64,000 bases of DNA from Algibacter mikhailovii. GTDB lineage: Bacteria > Bacteroidota > Bacteroidia > Flavobacteriales > Flavobacteriaceae. A model generated the notes under the pieces. That model made no database searches. It saw nothing but the letters and a program-made list of their open reading frames with translations, and had not been told where the DNA came from. Position 1 is the stretch's first letter. Each line of letters opens with the position of its first letter. Shown here piece by piece: positions 36,871 through 45,155 of this stretch. Position numbers and translations under genes: made by a program. The stretch spans positions 1 through 64,000 of the forward strand of contig NZ_BMWZ01000011.1 in the NCBI RefSeq assembly GCF_014651495.1, written 5' to 3'.

Positions 36871-39198
36871 CTATACTTTTTCTATTTTTACGGCACACTT
36901 CTTATAATCTGGTTCTTTAGATATAGGACAGAAGGCATCTAAAGTCACATCATTGATTAGCATGTTTTCGTCAAAAAACGGCACAAAAACCTGACCTTTA
37001 GTTGGCAACCCACGCTCGTTGATTGAAGCCGGTAAAACACAAGATCCTCTTCTAGATGTCACTTTTATTTGTTCACCATTTCTAATCGCTAAGGCTTTTG
37101 CATCATCAGGATGAAACTCAATATAAGCACTTGGCATTGCTTTGTGTAAAACAGGGATTCTTCGTGTCATAGACCCTGTATGCCAGTGTTCTATAACCCG
37201 TCCTGTATTCAACCAGTATGGATACTCGCTATCCGGTGACTCTGCAGGCGGCTCATAGGGTCGCTGCCAAATCACGGCTCTTCCATCAGGTTTTCCATAA
37301 AAATCGAATGCTTCTCCATTTGAACATGCAGGGTCATATTTAGCATTGAAACGCCATTGTGTGGATTTACCATTTACATAAGGCCAAATAGCTCCCGATT
37401 CCTTTTTTAAAACTTCAAGCGGTGCCATACCATGTTTAGCGCCTTCATGAAATTGCCTGTATTCATTATATATTTCTTCAACGTGATTCTCTTCACTGTA
37501 TGGAAACAAATCACCATAGCCCATACGCTTTGCTACTTGAATAGTCATCCATGCATCGGGTGTGGTTTCTCCCGGTCCTTCAACCATTTTATCCCAGTGT
37601 TGTGTTCTTCGTTCTGAATTGCCATACAAGCCACTTTTTTCAATATGCCAGGATGCTGGCAAAATCACATCGGCCACATCAGAGGTTGGTGTTGGAAACA
37701 CATCTGAAACCACCACAAAACAGGATTTCTTTTCCATTCCTGGACGATATCGACTAGTTTTTGGTAAAGAAACCAATGGATTTGTTACTTGCGTCCATAT
37801 AAATTTAATATCGCCACGATCAACAGCACGAAACATTTCTGTGGCATGGTATGTTGGTTTTGAAGGGATTCTTTCTACTGGAACCTTCCAAATTTTAGCA
37901 GCTAATTCTCTATTCTTTGGGTTAGTAACTACGCCTTTGGGTAGTTTATGCGTGAAAGTACCTACTTCGCGCGCTGTTCCACATGCAGAAGGTTGACCTG
38001 TTAATGAAAATGGACCATTACCCGGCTGTGAAATTTTCCCTGTTAGCAGGTGAATATTATACACTAAATTATTCATCCAAGTTCCTCTGGTATGTTGATT
38101 CATGCCCATACACCAGTAAGAAACCACCTTTTTATTTGGGTCGCCATAAATAGAAGCCAAATACTTAATATCCTTTACTGAAACTCCTGAATACTTAGCT
38201 ACTTTTTCAGGAGAATACTCTTTTAAAAACGCCTTGTAAGCTGAAAAATCAATTTTTTCTGGTTTGTCAGCAAATTTAAATTTGTCTTCAACACCATAAC
38301 CAATATTGGTAAGGCCTTTACTAAAATTACAATGTTTTTCAACAAAGGAGTTATTCACCCAGCCGTTGTTTATTATTTCATAACAAATAGCATTAGCCAC
38401 AGCTAGATCAGTTTGAGGTTCAAATAATATGGACCTATCTGAAGCTGTACTAGACCGTGAAGTACGTGTAGCAAAGTCAATAATTTTAGCGCCACGTTTA
38501 GATTTTTGCTCTAGCATTCTGGAAAATAATACCGGATGCATTTCTGCCATATTATTCCCCCAGGTAATAAAGTAATCAGCGTGATCAATATCCTCATAGC
38601 AGCCCATAGGCTCATCAGCGCCAAAGGTTGTTAAAAAACCAGTTACCGCACTGGCCATACATAGGCGTGCATTACAATCAAGATTATTGGTCCCAATAGC
38701 GCCTTTCATAAACTTAGAAGCCACATAACCTTCCGGAATTGTAGACTGCCCAGAGGTATACATCGCTACCGAATCTTTGCCATGCGCATCAATGGTTTCT
38801 TTCATTTTATTAGCAACAATATCTAAAGCCTCTTGAATTGGGGTTTGAACATATTTACCATTCTTTTTTACCAAGGCATGTGTCAATCTATCCTTAGACT
38901 GAATACACATGGTTTGATGATAGCCCTTTACACAAAGCAACCCCTTATTTACAGCACTGTTAGGGTCTCCTTTAACGGCCACGGCCTTTCCGTTTTCTGT
39001 ACCCACTAAGATGCCACAACCTACACCACAGAATCTGCACGGACCTTTTTTCCATTCTAAATCTGCACCATTGGGTATACCTTGTTCCTGTTCACTGGCG
39101 AATAAAATCCCTGGAAACATGGACGCTGCAGCTGTCATTGCTGATAGCTTCGCCATTTTTTTTATAAAACTTCTTCTGGTTGATAATGAGTTATACAT
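36871..39198 (-). CDS. napA: Periplasmic nitrate reductase catalytic subunit
   Basis: 775 residues, slightly shorter than E. coli NapA. It starts with a Tat signal (STRRSFIKK, hydrophobic stretch to about residue 34), so it is exported folded. The 4Fe-4S ligands are CRFCGVGC with GLLCVKG, and the molybdenum-ligand Cys lies in CNARLCMASAV. A molybdopterin-dinucleotide-binding domain forms the C-terminal 110 residues (EHWHTGSMTRRIP). It reduces nitrate to nitrite in the periplasm. NapD is encoded 7 bp upstream. Tat signal and napD together favour Nap over cytoplasmic NasA. Confidence 0.95.
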   Translation of the reverse strand: MYNSLSTRRSFIKKMAKLSAMTAAASMFPGILFASEQEQGIPNGADLEWKKGPCRFCGVGCGILVGTENGKAVAVKGDPNSAVNKGLLCVKGYHQTMCIQSKDRLTHALVKKNGKYVQTPIQEALDIVANKMKETIDAHGKDSVAMYTSGQSTIPEGYVASKFMKGAIGTNNLDCNARLCMASAVTGFLTTFGADEPMGCYEDIDHADYFITWGNNMAEMHPVLFSRMLEQKSKRGAKIIDFATRTSRSSTASDRSILFEPQTDLAVANAICYEIINNGWVNNSFVEKHCNFSKGLTNIGYGVEDKFKFADKPEKIDFSAYKAFLKEYSPEKVAKYSGVSVKDIKYLASIYGDPNKKVVSYWCMGMNQHTRGTWMNNLVYNIHLLTGKISQPGNGPFSLTGQPSACGTAREVGTFTHKLPKGVVTNPKNRELAAKIWKVPVERIPSKPTYHATEMFRAVDRGDIKFIWTQVTNPLVSLPKTSRYRPGMEKKSCFVVVSDVFPTPTSDVADVILPASWHIEKSGLYGNSERRTQHWDKMVEGPGETTPDAWMTIQVAKRMGYGDLFPYSEENHVEEIYNEYRQFHEGAKHGMAPLEVLKKESGAIWPYVNGKSTQWRFNAKYDPACSNGEAFDFYGKPDGRAVIWQRPYEPPAESPDSEYPYWLNTGRVIEHWHTGSMTRRIPVLHKAMPSAYIEFHPDDAKALAIRNGEQIKVTSRRGSCVLPASINERGLPTKGQVFVPFFDENMLINDVTLDAFCPISKEPDYKKCAVKIEKV

Positions 39199-39205
39199 GC
39201 GCTTG

Positions 39206-39442
39206 TTAATTTTGTGGACTATTAAAACCAGAAACCAATGCTAAAAGTTTTAGGCTTTGAATTTTATCTATTTGCTCTTTAAGTATTTCTTCAGAAGCAT
39301 CGTCTAAAGTATCAGTAACTACAACCAAAATGTTTTCATTAGTGGCTGGCATAACTTCACAAGCTTCAATGTCTGACAAGGCCTTAACAAGTTCAGCTTT
39401 TTGTCCATCATGAGGATGTGCTAAGTAACTTTTTATTGGCAT
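39206..39442 (-). CDS. napD: NapD-type chaperone for NapA
   Basis: 78 residues with a ferredoxin-like fold pattern (SYLAHPHDGQKAELVKAL, then ILVVVTDT), the right size for NapD. NapD binds the NapA Tat signal and holds back export until cofactor insertion. It is the first gene of the nap operon, divergent from moeA. Confidence 0.85.
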   Translation of the reverse strand: MPIKSYLAHPHDGQKAELVKALSDIEACEVMPATNENILVVVTDTLDDASEEILKEQIDKIQSLKLLALVSGFNSPQN

Positions 39443-39576
39443 AACTGGCTAGTTTAGTTTACTCTAACAATTTAAGACAAAATTATCTTAAATAAAACAA
39501 AAAAAAATGATAATTGTCATGTTCCTAAAAAAGTCAGATTCGTTATATTTGCCAAGACATAACGAAAAACATCTAT
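39443..39576. promoter_or_regulatory. Divergent nap/moeA promoter region with shared FNR-like box
   Basis: A minus-strand TAATTTTG (39485-39478) faces napD and a plus-strand TATATTTG (39544-39551) faces moeA. Between them ATGATAATTGTCAT (39507-39520) is a 14-bp palindrome of the FNR form, half-site ATGA(T/C) with a 4-bp spacer. Assuming starts 5-6 nt after each -7 box, its centre is about -42 for napD and -43 for moeA, the class II activator position. Neither promoter has a good -33 TTG at the normal distance. Confidence 0.65.
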
Positions 39577-40755
39577 ATGATTTCTATTTCTGAAGCCATT
39601 TCACAGGTTAAAAAAACCGGGAAACCGCTTTTAAAAAAAACGATTAAGTCCGTTGAAAAAGCAGGTGGATATATTTTGTATGAAGATATTATGTCACCCA
39701 TAAACATGCCACCTTTCAGACAATCGGCTATGGATGGTTATGGCTTACATTTAAAAGATACATTATCATACCATTTAATTGGAGAAGTAAAAGCAGGAGA
39801 CGGTCACCAACCCCTTTTAAATCCTGGAGAAGCCGTAAGAATTTTTACTGGTGCTCCTGTTCCTGATTCAGTGAATGCCATCATGATGCAAGAGAAAGTT
39901 ACTGTAGATGGCAGTAGCATTACTATAGACAATCAAATTCCTTTGGAGCATAATATTCGCCCGTTAGGTGAACAAGTAAAAACTGGTGATGTTGCTTTAA
40001 AAAAAGGCACAAAACTAACCCCTGCAGCCATTGGCTATTTAATTTCTTTGGGTATTACAAAAGTTGCTGTATTTAAAAAACCGAACATAGCCCTTATTAC
40101 TACAGGTAATGAATTAATTGAAGCTGGTCAAGATTTGCCTTATGGTAAAATTTATGAGAGTAACTCAAAAATGTTGCTTAGTGCTTTATACAATTTGAAA
40201 TATTACGATGTCACTCTTTATAGGGTTGAAGACGACTATAACAAAACGGTAAAAACGCTTAATGATGCTATAATAGCAAATGACTTGGTTTTAATTACTG
40301 GCGGAATCTCGGTTGGAGATTATGATTTTGTAGGGCGGGCTTTGGAAGCATTAGAGGTTACAGAACTTTTTTATAAAGTAAAACAAAAACCAGGAAAACC
40401 TTTATTCTTTGGAAAAAAGGAAAACACTCAAATATTTGCTTTACCAGGAAACCCAGCTGCGGCACTGTCTTGTTTTTATGTTTATGTGTATATCGCTTTG
40501 CAACAACTTATGAATCGCGATGTCACTGAATTGCCTCGAGTAAAAGCTAAAACTTTAAATAGTTTCCAAAAGAAGGGTGACAGACCGCAATTTTTAAAAG
40601 GGATATATAACCATGGTCAAGTTGAAATTTTAGATGGACAGAACTCATCCATGTTACAGACTTTCGCATTGTCCAATGCTCTAGTATTTGCTCCGGGTGA
40701 TATTAATGCCATTGAAACCGGGGATACTATTGAAGTTATTTTATTACCGAATTAA
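39577..40755 (+). CDS. moeA: Molybdopterin molybdotransferase MoeA
   Basis: 392 residues, the normal length. Family motifs: MPPFRQSAMDGYG, VRIFTGAPVPDS, the MPT-binding TTGNEL and LITGGISVGDYDFV, and LPGNPAAALSCFYVY. MoeA inserts molybdate into adenylylated molybdopterin. It is the first gene of the cofactor operon and shares a promoter region with napD. Confidence 0.96.
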   Translation: MISISEAISQVKKTGKPLLKKTIKSVEKAGGYILYEDIMSPINMPPFRQSAMDGYGLHLKDTLSYHLIGEVKAGDGHQPLLNPGEAVRIFTGAPVPDSVNAIMMQEKVTVDGSSITIDNQIPLEHNIRPLGEQVKTGDVALKKGTKLTPAAIGYLISLGITKVAVFKKPNIALITTGNELIEAGQDLPYGKIYESNSKMLLSALYNLKYYDVTLYRVEDDYNKTVKTLNDAIIANDLVLITGGISVGDYDFVGRALEALEVTELFYKVKQKPGKPLFFGKKENTQIFALPGNPAAALSCFYVYVYIALQQLMNRDVTELPRVKAKTLNSFQKKGDRPQFLKGIYNHGQVEILDGQNSSMLQTFALSNALVFAPGDINAIETGDTIEVILLPN

Positions 40756-40763
40756 ATAGAACT

Positions 40764-41102
40764 ATGGGATATAAAATAAAAAGTAGAATCTGGATTGAAT
40801 CTGAAAACAATGTGCTTTTAGGTGAAGGTCGCGTGCATTTATTGAAAGCCATTCAAGAAACGGGATCGCTATCTAAAGCCGCTAAATCTTTAAATATATC
40901 CTATAAAAAAGCATGGCAACTATTAGATTCAGTTAATAAATCGGCTAAATTACCGGTAACCATTAATAGTATTGGTGGTAAAGGTGGCGGTGGCGCAGAG
41001 TTAACTATCTATGGAAAATCTTTAATTGAGGCCTTTGATGAAATCAACAGGAATTGTTGGAAGTTTTTGGATAATGAATTAAAAAAAATTGAACGATTAT
41101 AA
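40764..41102 (+). CDS. ModE-N-terminal-type winged-helix regulator
   Basis: 112 residues. The LysR/ModE-like helix-turn-helix is in LLKAIQETGSLSKAAKSLNI with ISYKKAWQLLD, followed by the wing GGKGGGGAELT. The molybdate-binding molbindin domains of full ModE are absent. It lies 8 bp after moeA and may regulate molybdenum genes, perhaps without sensing molybdate itself. Confidence 0.82.
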   Translation: MGYKIKSRIWIESENNVLLGEGRVHLLKAIQETGSLSKAAKSLNISYKKAWQLLDSVNKSAKLPVTINSIGGKGGGGAELTIYGKSLIEAFDEINRNCWKFLDNELKKIERL

Positions 41103-41158
41103 ATGACAAAATGCCTTAAGTATTTAAAGTGATAAATGCCTAAAAATTAAGATCAGAA

Positions 41159-41512
41159 ATGGACAACAAAACGTTTGCTAAACAATTGGAATATAGAACA
41201 AGACAGTTTGGAATATCTATTATAAAATTGTCTACTACACCTCCAAATACGATTGAATCAAACGTTATTAGGAATCAAATCACAAAATCTGGCACTAGCG
41301 TTGGTGCCAATTATAGAGAAGCCAATAGATCAAGAAGTAAAAGAGATTTTAAAAACAAAATTAAGATTTCTGAAAGTGAAGCAAGTGAAACCCAATATTG
41401 GTTAGAAATAATAAATGATATGAATTGGATTGAAAAAGATAGATTAAATTCTATTAATAATGAAGCGAAAGAACTTTTAGCACTTTTTACAGCCATATCT
41501 AATAAACTATAA
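41159..41512 (+). CDS. Four-helix-bundle protein (S23/23S rRNA intervening-sequence family)
   Basis: 117 residues, all helical. Family motifs are SGTSVGANYREANRSRSKRDF and SETQYWLEIIND. Such small proteins form pentameric four-helix bundles and occur in rRNA intervening sequences or as scattered single genes, without a settled function. It is inserted between the ModE-like gene and tauE, and a second member lies at 44767-45132. Confidence 0.82.
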   Translation: MDNKTFAKQLEYRTRQFGISIIKLSTTPPNTIESNVIRNQITKSGTSVGANYREANRSRSKRDFKNKIKISESEASETQYWLEIINDMNWIEKDRLNSINNEAKELLALFTAISNKL

Positions 41513-41576
41513 AGACAAAATTCAAACATCTAAAAACTTTAAATACTTTACACTTTAGACACTTTAAGTACTTTTC

Positions 41577-42317
41577 ATGTTACAAACCGAAAACTTATAT
41601 ATCTTTTTATTGATACTCCCTATAGTATCATTCCTATATTCAAGTGTAGGACATGGGGGTGCAAGCGGATATTTGGCTCTAATGGCCTTGTTTTCATTCG
41701 CACCAGAATACATGAAACCTACTGCCCTACTGCTTAATATATTTGTAGCTGGTATGTCATTTTTCTATTACTACAAAGCAGGACATTTTAATAAAAAATT
41801 ATTTCTAGTATTTGCAATTACTTCTATCCCTTTTTCCCTATTAGGTGGTCGATTTGATATTGATGCATCCTTGTATAAAAAAATACTGGCCATCTTATTA
41901 ATATTTGCCATCCTAAAAATGCTGAATGTTTTTGGAAAAGAAAGTGCCAGAATTAAGGACATAAAACTTTGGCAAGGACTTATAATTGGCGCCTTTATTG
42001 GGTTCTTCTCAGGGTTAATAGGAATTGGCGGCGGCATCATATTAACACCCCTTATTTTGTTATTTCATTGGGGTCATATGAAAGAAGCTGCGGCGGTTTC
42101 GGCTTTATTTATTTGGGTTAATTCAGTAGCGGCATTAATTGGTCAATTTAGTATTGGTGTGACCATTGAAAAGGAATCTTTTTTATTAGTTGCCATTGCT
42201 CTTATTGGTGGAATATTAGGTGGCTACTACGGTAGTAAAAAAATCAACAATCAGAAGTTGAGATACATTTTAGCCTTTGTATTAATCATAGCTTGCGCTA
42301 AACTTATGTTTACATAA
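41577..42317 (+). CDS. TauE/SafE-family membrane anion exporter
   Basis: 246 residues with about eight membrane helices. It begins with SVGHGGASGYLALM, and the second half repeats it as GLIGIGGGIILTPLIL, the internal duplication typical of TauE/SafE. Members move sulfite, sulfonates or related organic anions. It ends 1 bp before mobA, so it is translated with the cofactor genes. A role in sulfur or molybdate supply is possible but unproven. Confidence 0.88.
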   Translation: MLQTENLYIFLLILPIVSFLYSSVGHGGASGYLALMALFSFAPEYMKPTALLLNIFVAGMSFFYYYKAGHFNKKLFLVFAITSIPFSLLGGRFDIDASLYKKILAILLIFAILKMLNVFGKESARIKDIKLWQGLIIGAFIGFFSGLIGIGGGIILTPLILLFHWGHMKEAAAVSALFIWVNSVAALIGQFSIGVTIEKESFLLVAIALIGGILGGYYGSKKINNQKLRYILAFVLIIACAKLMFT

Positions 42318-42318
42318 A

Positions 42319-42903
42319 ATGATAAACAAAACAGAAATAACAGGTATTATACTAGCCGGAGGTAAAAGCTCAAGAATGGGTTCTGATAAAGGTTTTTTAC
42401 TTCTGAATGATATACCTTTTGTACAATACAGCATTAACGCTTTAAAACCTTTAGTTTCTGAAATTATCATTGTTTCCGATAGTAAAGACTATGATGTTTT
42501 CAAACTAAAACGCATCAATGACATTACCAAAGATGCTGGACCAGTAGCAGGAATTTGTTCTGGATTAGAAGCTTCAAAAACCGAATACAATCTGATTTTA
42601 AGTTGTGATATCCCGTTGATTACCTCTACAGTTTTACAAAAACTGATACAGGCTATTGATGACACTTCTGAAATCATTCAAGCTGAAAGTAGTGGTAAAA
42701 CCATGCCACTAATAGCCTTATATAAGCGCAGCATAAAAGATAGGTTCAAGAACTTCTTAGAACAAGATGAACGCAGATTACGTGTAGCTATAAAAGCTTG
42801 TAAGTATAAAAATGTTGTTTTAAATGAAATACATCAAAATTCAACATTAAACGTGAATACTAAAAAAGAATTTAAACAGATAGAAGATGCTTATAACGGT
42901 TAA
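42319..42903 (+). CDS. mobA: Molybdenum cofactor guanylyltransferase
   Basis: 194 residues. The nucleotidyltransferase motif is GIILAGGKSSRMGSDKG, followed by GPVAGICSGLEA and the metal-binding SCDIPL. It makes the bis-MGD form of the cofactor needed by NapA. It overlaps moaD by 17 bp. Confidence 0.93.
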   Translation: MINKTEITGIILAGGKSSRMGSDKGFLLLNDIPFVQYSINALKPLVSEIIIVSDSKDYDVFKLKRINDITKDAGPVAGICSGLEASKTEYNLILSCDIPLITSTVLQKLIQAIDDTSEIIQAESSGKTMPLIALYKRSIKDRFKNFLEQDERRLRVAIKACKYKNVVLNEIHQNSTLNVNTKKEFKQIEDAYNG

Positions 42904-43120
42904 ATATTTTGGGCAAATAGCAGAGGTAACTCAAAAAGAAGAGGAAGAATTAGAAGTTGCTAAGACGTCAATTTCTAAACTTTTAGAAACTCTTAATGCT
43001 AGGTATACTGATTTAAAAAACAAAGATTTTCAAATCGCACAAAACCAAGAATTAGTGTCCTTGGACACCGAATTAACGGGAGCAGAAATTGCATTATTAC
43101 CGCCTTTTGCAGGAGGATGA
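42887..43120 (+). CDS. moaD: Molybdopterin synthase small subunit MoaD
   Basis: 77 residues, ubiquitin-like, ending in LLPPFAGG with the Gly-Gly tail that carries the thiocarboxylate. It is activated by the MoeB-like enzyme encoded 64 bp downstream and works with MoaE. Confidence 0.93.
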   Translation: MLITVKYFGQIAEVTQKEEEELEVAKTSISKLLETLNARYTDLKNKDFQIAQNQELVSLDTELTGAEIALLPPFAGG

Positions 43121-43184
43121 TTCCGTATTTCTCATTGAGCCGTTAATATTTTAAACGACGCAATGAGCACATGATTCAACAACA

Positions 43185-44282
43185 ATGAGTAGATACAATA
43201 GACATATCATTTTATCTGAAATCGGACAAGAAGGTCAGGATAAAATATCCAATGCCAAAGTATTAGTTATCGGCGCTGGTGGATTGGGTTGTCCAATTTT
43301 GCAATACCTAACAGCTGCGGGTGTTGGCACAATTGGCATTATTGATTTTGATGTTGTTGAATTATCCAATTTACAACGTCAGGTCTTATTTGGGGCATCC
43401 TCCATAGGTAAAAACAAAGCGCTTGCAGCCAAGGCACGCTTGCAAGATTTGAATGATGCCATTTCCATTAATGCCTATCCAGAACCCCTCACCTATCAAA
43501 ATGCGCTTGAAATTTTTCAGCAATATGACATTATTGTAGATGGTTCTGACAATTTTGAAACGCGTTATTTAGTTAATGATGCCTGTATTATTAAAAATAA
43601 ACCTTTAGTTTTTGGAGCCATTTATAAGTTCGAAGGTCAAATAGCTGTTTTCAATTATGAAAATGGACCTAGCTACAGATGCCTCTTCCCCACCCCACCT
43701 CAAAAGGATGCTGTTCCCAATTGCTCAGATATTGGGGTTTTAGGCGTTCTACCTGGAATTATTGGGAGCATGCAAGCCAATGAAGTTTTAAAACTTATTC
43801 TAGGTTTAGGCGATGTATTATCAGGAAAATTATTTTGTTATAATGCGCTTAAAAGCCAAACATCAACTTTAAAAGTAACACGAAATTCGGCTATTATACA
43901 ATCTGTTTTAAAGGACAAGGACAGCTTCAAAGAACAGCAAATCAATATCAATTGCCAAAATGAAACACAAAGCATTTCTATTAGTGCTGTATTTCCAGAA
44001 GATAGTATTCAGTTTATTGATGTTAGGGAGGTTCATGAACAACCTAAAATAACTGACGTAGAAGTAACTTCAATCCCCTTAAGTCGTTTGGAAACGTTTC
44101 TTGATCAAATTGATAGCTCTAAAAAGAAACTCATCTTTTGTCAATCTGGAATACGAAGTAAAAAAGCTGTAGAGCTATTAAAAAACCTAAACATTACAAA
44201 CTGTTTCAGTCTACTTGAAGGGGCCAGTGAAATAAATAACTATTTAAAAGAACATAAAAAATCACCATCTGATGAAAGATAA
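43185..44282 (+). CDS. moeB: MoeB/ThiF-type sulfur-carrier adenylyltransferase with rhodanese domain
   Basis: 365 residues. The E1-like domain (1-240) has the nucleotide loop VLVIGAGGLGCP, DFDVVELSNLQRQ and VDGSDNFETRYL. The rhodanese domain (about 270-365) has IDVREVHEQP and the catalytic Cys in LIFCQSGIRS. The fusion adenylates MoaD and passes sulfur to it, as in eukaryotic MOCS3. The paired CxxC zinc site of E. coli MoeB is not evident. Confidence 0.92.
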   Translation: MSRYNRHIILSEIGQEGQDKISNAKVLVIGAGGLGCPILQYLTAAGVGTIGIIDFDVVELSNLQRQVLFGASSIGKNKALAAKARLQDLNDAISINAYPEPLTYQNALEIFQQYDIIVDGSDNFETRYLVNDACIIKNKPLVFGAIYKFEGQIAVFNYENGPSYRCLFPTPPQKDAVPNCSDIGVLGVLPGIIGSMQANEVLKLILGLGDVLSGKLFCYNALKSQTSTLKVTRNSAIIQSVLKDKDSFKEQQININCQNETQSISISAVFPEDSIQFIDVREVHEQPKITDVEVTSIPLSRLETFLDQIDSSKKKLIFCQSGIRSKKAVELLKNLNITNCFSLLEGASEINNYLKEHKKSPSDER

Positions 44283-44718
44283 AAAACCAATAAAAAGTGT
44301 TTTCAAGGAAGGCGCAATAACTTCAGAATTTATAGGGAATTCAATTTATAAACATCAAACCAAAACAAGTATTGGTGCACACAACATTTTTCTTGGACAA
44401 GTACGTGCTGATGACATCGAAGGGAAAACGGTTGCAGCCATTGATTATACTGCCTATGAAGATATGGCTAATGAGAAATTTCATGAGATTAGAGAATCTG
44501 CTTTTGAAAAATTCGAATTAACCTGCATGCATATTTACCATAGTTTAGGAACTGTTAAAGCCGGAGAAATATGCCTATTTGTTTTTGTGTCTTCTCCAAG
44601 AAGAAAAGTAGTTTTTGAAGCTTTAGAATATATTGTGGAGGCGATAAAAGCGCATGTTCCTGTTTTTGGTAAAGAGATCTTTGAGGATGAATCTCATCAA
44701 TGGAAAGTTAATACTTGA
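44272..44718 (+). CDS. moaE: Molybdopterin synthase catalytic subunit MoaE
   Basis: 148 residues. Motifs: GAHNIFLGQVR, YTAYEDMANE and HSLGTVKAGEICLFVFVSSPRR, ending with the VPVFGKEIFEDESHQW segment. With MoaD it converts cyclic pyranopterin to molybdopterin. It overlaps the MoeB gene by 11 bp. Confidence 0.94.
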   Translation: MKDKKPIKSVFKEGAITSEFIGNSIYKHQTKTSIGAHNIFLGQVRADDIEGKTVAAIDYTAYEDMANEKFHEIRESAFEKFELTCMHIYHSLGTVKAGEICLFVFVSSPRRKVVFEALEYIVEAIKAHVPVFGKEIFEDESHQWKVNT

Positions 44719-44766
44719 TGTTTAACTGTTGATTTGTTAAATCCCTGAACTATAAAAAGTAAAAAA

Positions 44767-45132
44767 ATGTCGTACACATTTTCATTTGAAAAATTAAATG
44801 TTTGGATAGACTCTAAAGAATTCGTTAAAGAAATATATTTGATTACCCAAAAGTTTCCCAGTGAAGAAAAATTTGGGTTAACAAATCAATTAAGACGTGC
44901 ATCAATTTCTGTAGCTTCTAATTTAGCTGAAGGCACTTCGAGAAATACCAATAAAGACAAAGTACATTTTTCAACAATGGCATTTAGCTCATTGAAGGAA
45001 GTACTAAATCAAATAATTATTGCTAAAGAATTGCACTTTGTAAACGACAATGAATATCTAAACCTAAGAACAGAAATTGAAAAAATATCCAATAAATTAA
45101 ATGCATTACGCAAATCGCAGTTAAACAAATAA
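44767..45132 (+). CDS. Second four-helix-bundle (S23-family) protein
   Basis: 121 residues, helical. The family motifs are LTNQLRRASISVASNLAEGT, close to an S23 consensus, and EVLNQIIIAKEL. It is more typical of the family than the copy at 41159-41512 and the two are diverged, so they are not a recent local duplication. It sits between moaE and moaCB. Confidence 0.84.
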   Translation: MSYTFSFEKLNVWIDSKEFVKEIYLITQKFPSEEKFGLTNQLRRASISVASNLAEGTSRNTNKDKVHFSTMAFSSLKEVLNQIIIAKELHFVNDNEYLNLRTEIEKISNKLNALRKSQLNK

Positions 45133-45155
45133 ACAATTCTACAGATCAACATAAT

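Noticed and set aside
22057-39442. Looked for nitrite, NO or N2O reductases completing denitrification or ammonification
   Set aside because: No NirS, NirK, NrfA, NorB or NosZ sequence was found; the pentaheme cytochrome lacks NrfA-like features and size.
41159-45132. S23-family genes considered as Avd accessory proteins of a diversity-generating retroelement
   Set aside because: Avd is a relative, but no reverse transcriptase or repeat pair is nearby, so these are ordinary family members.
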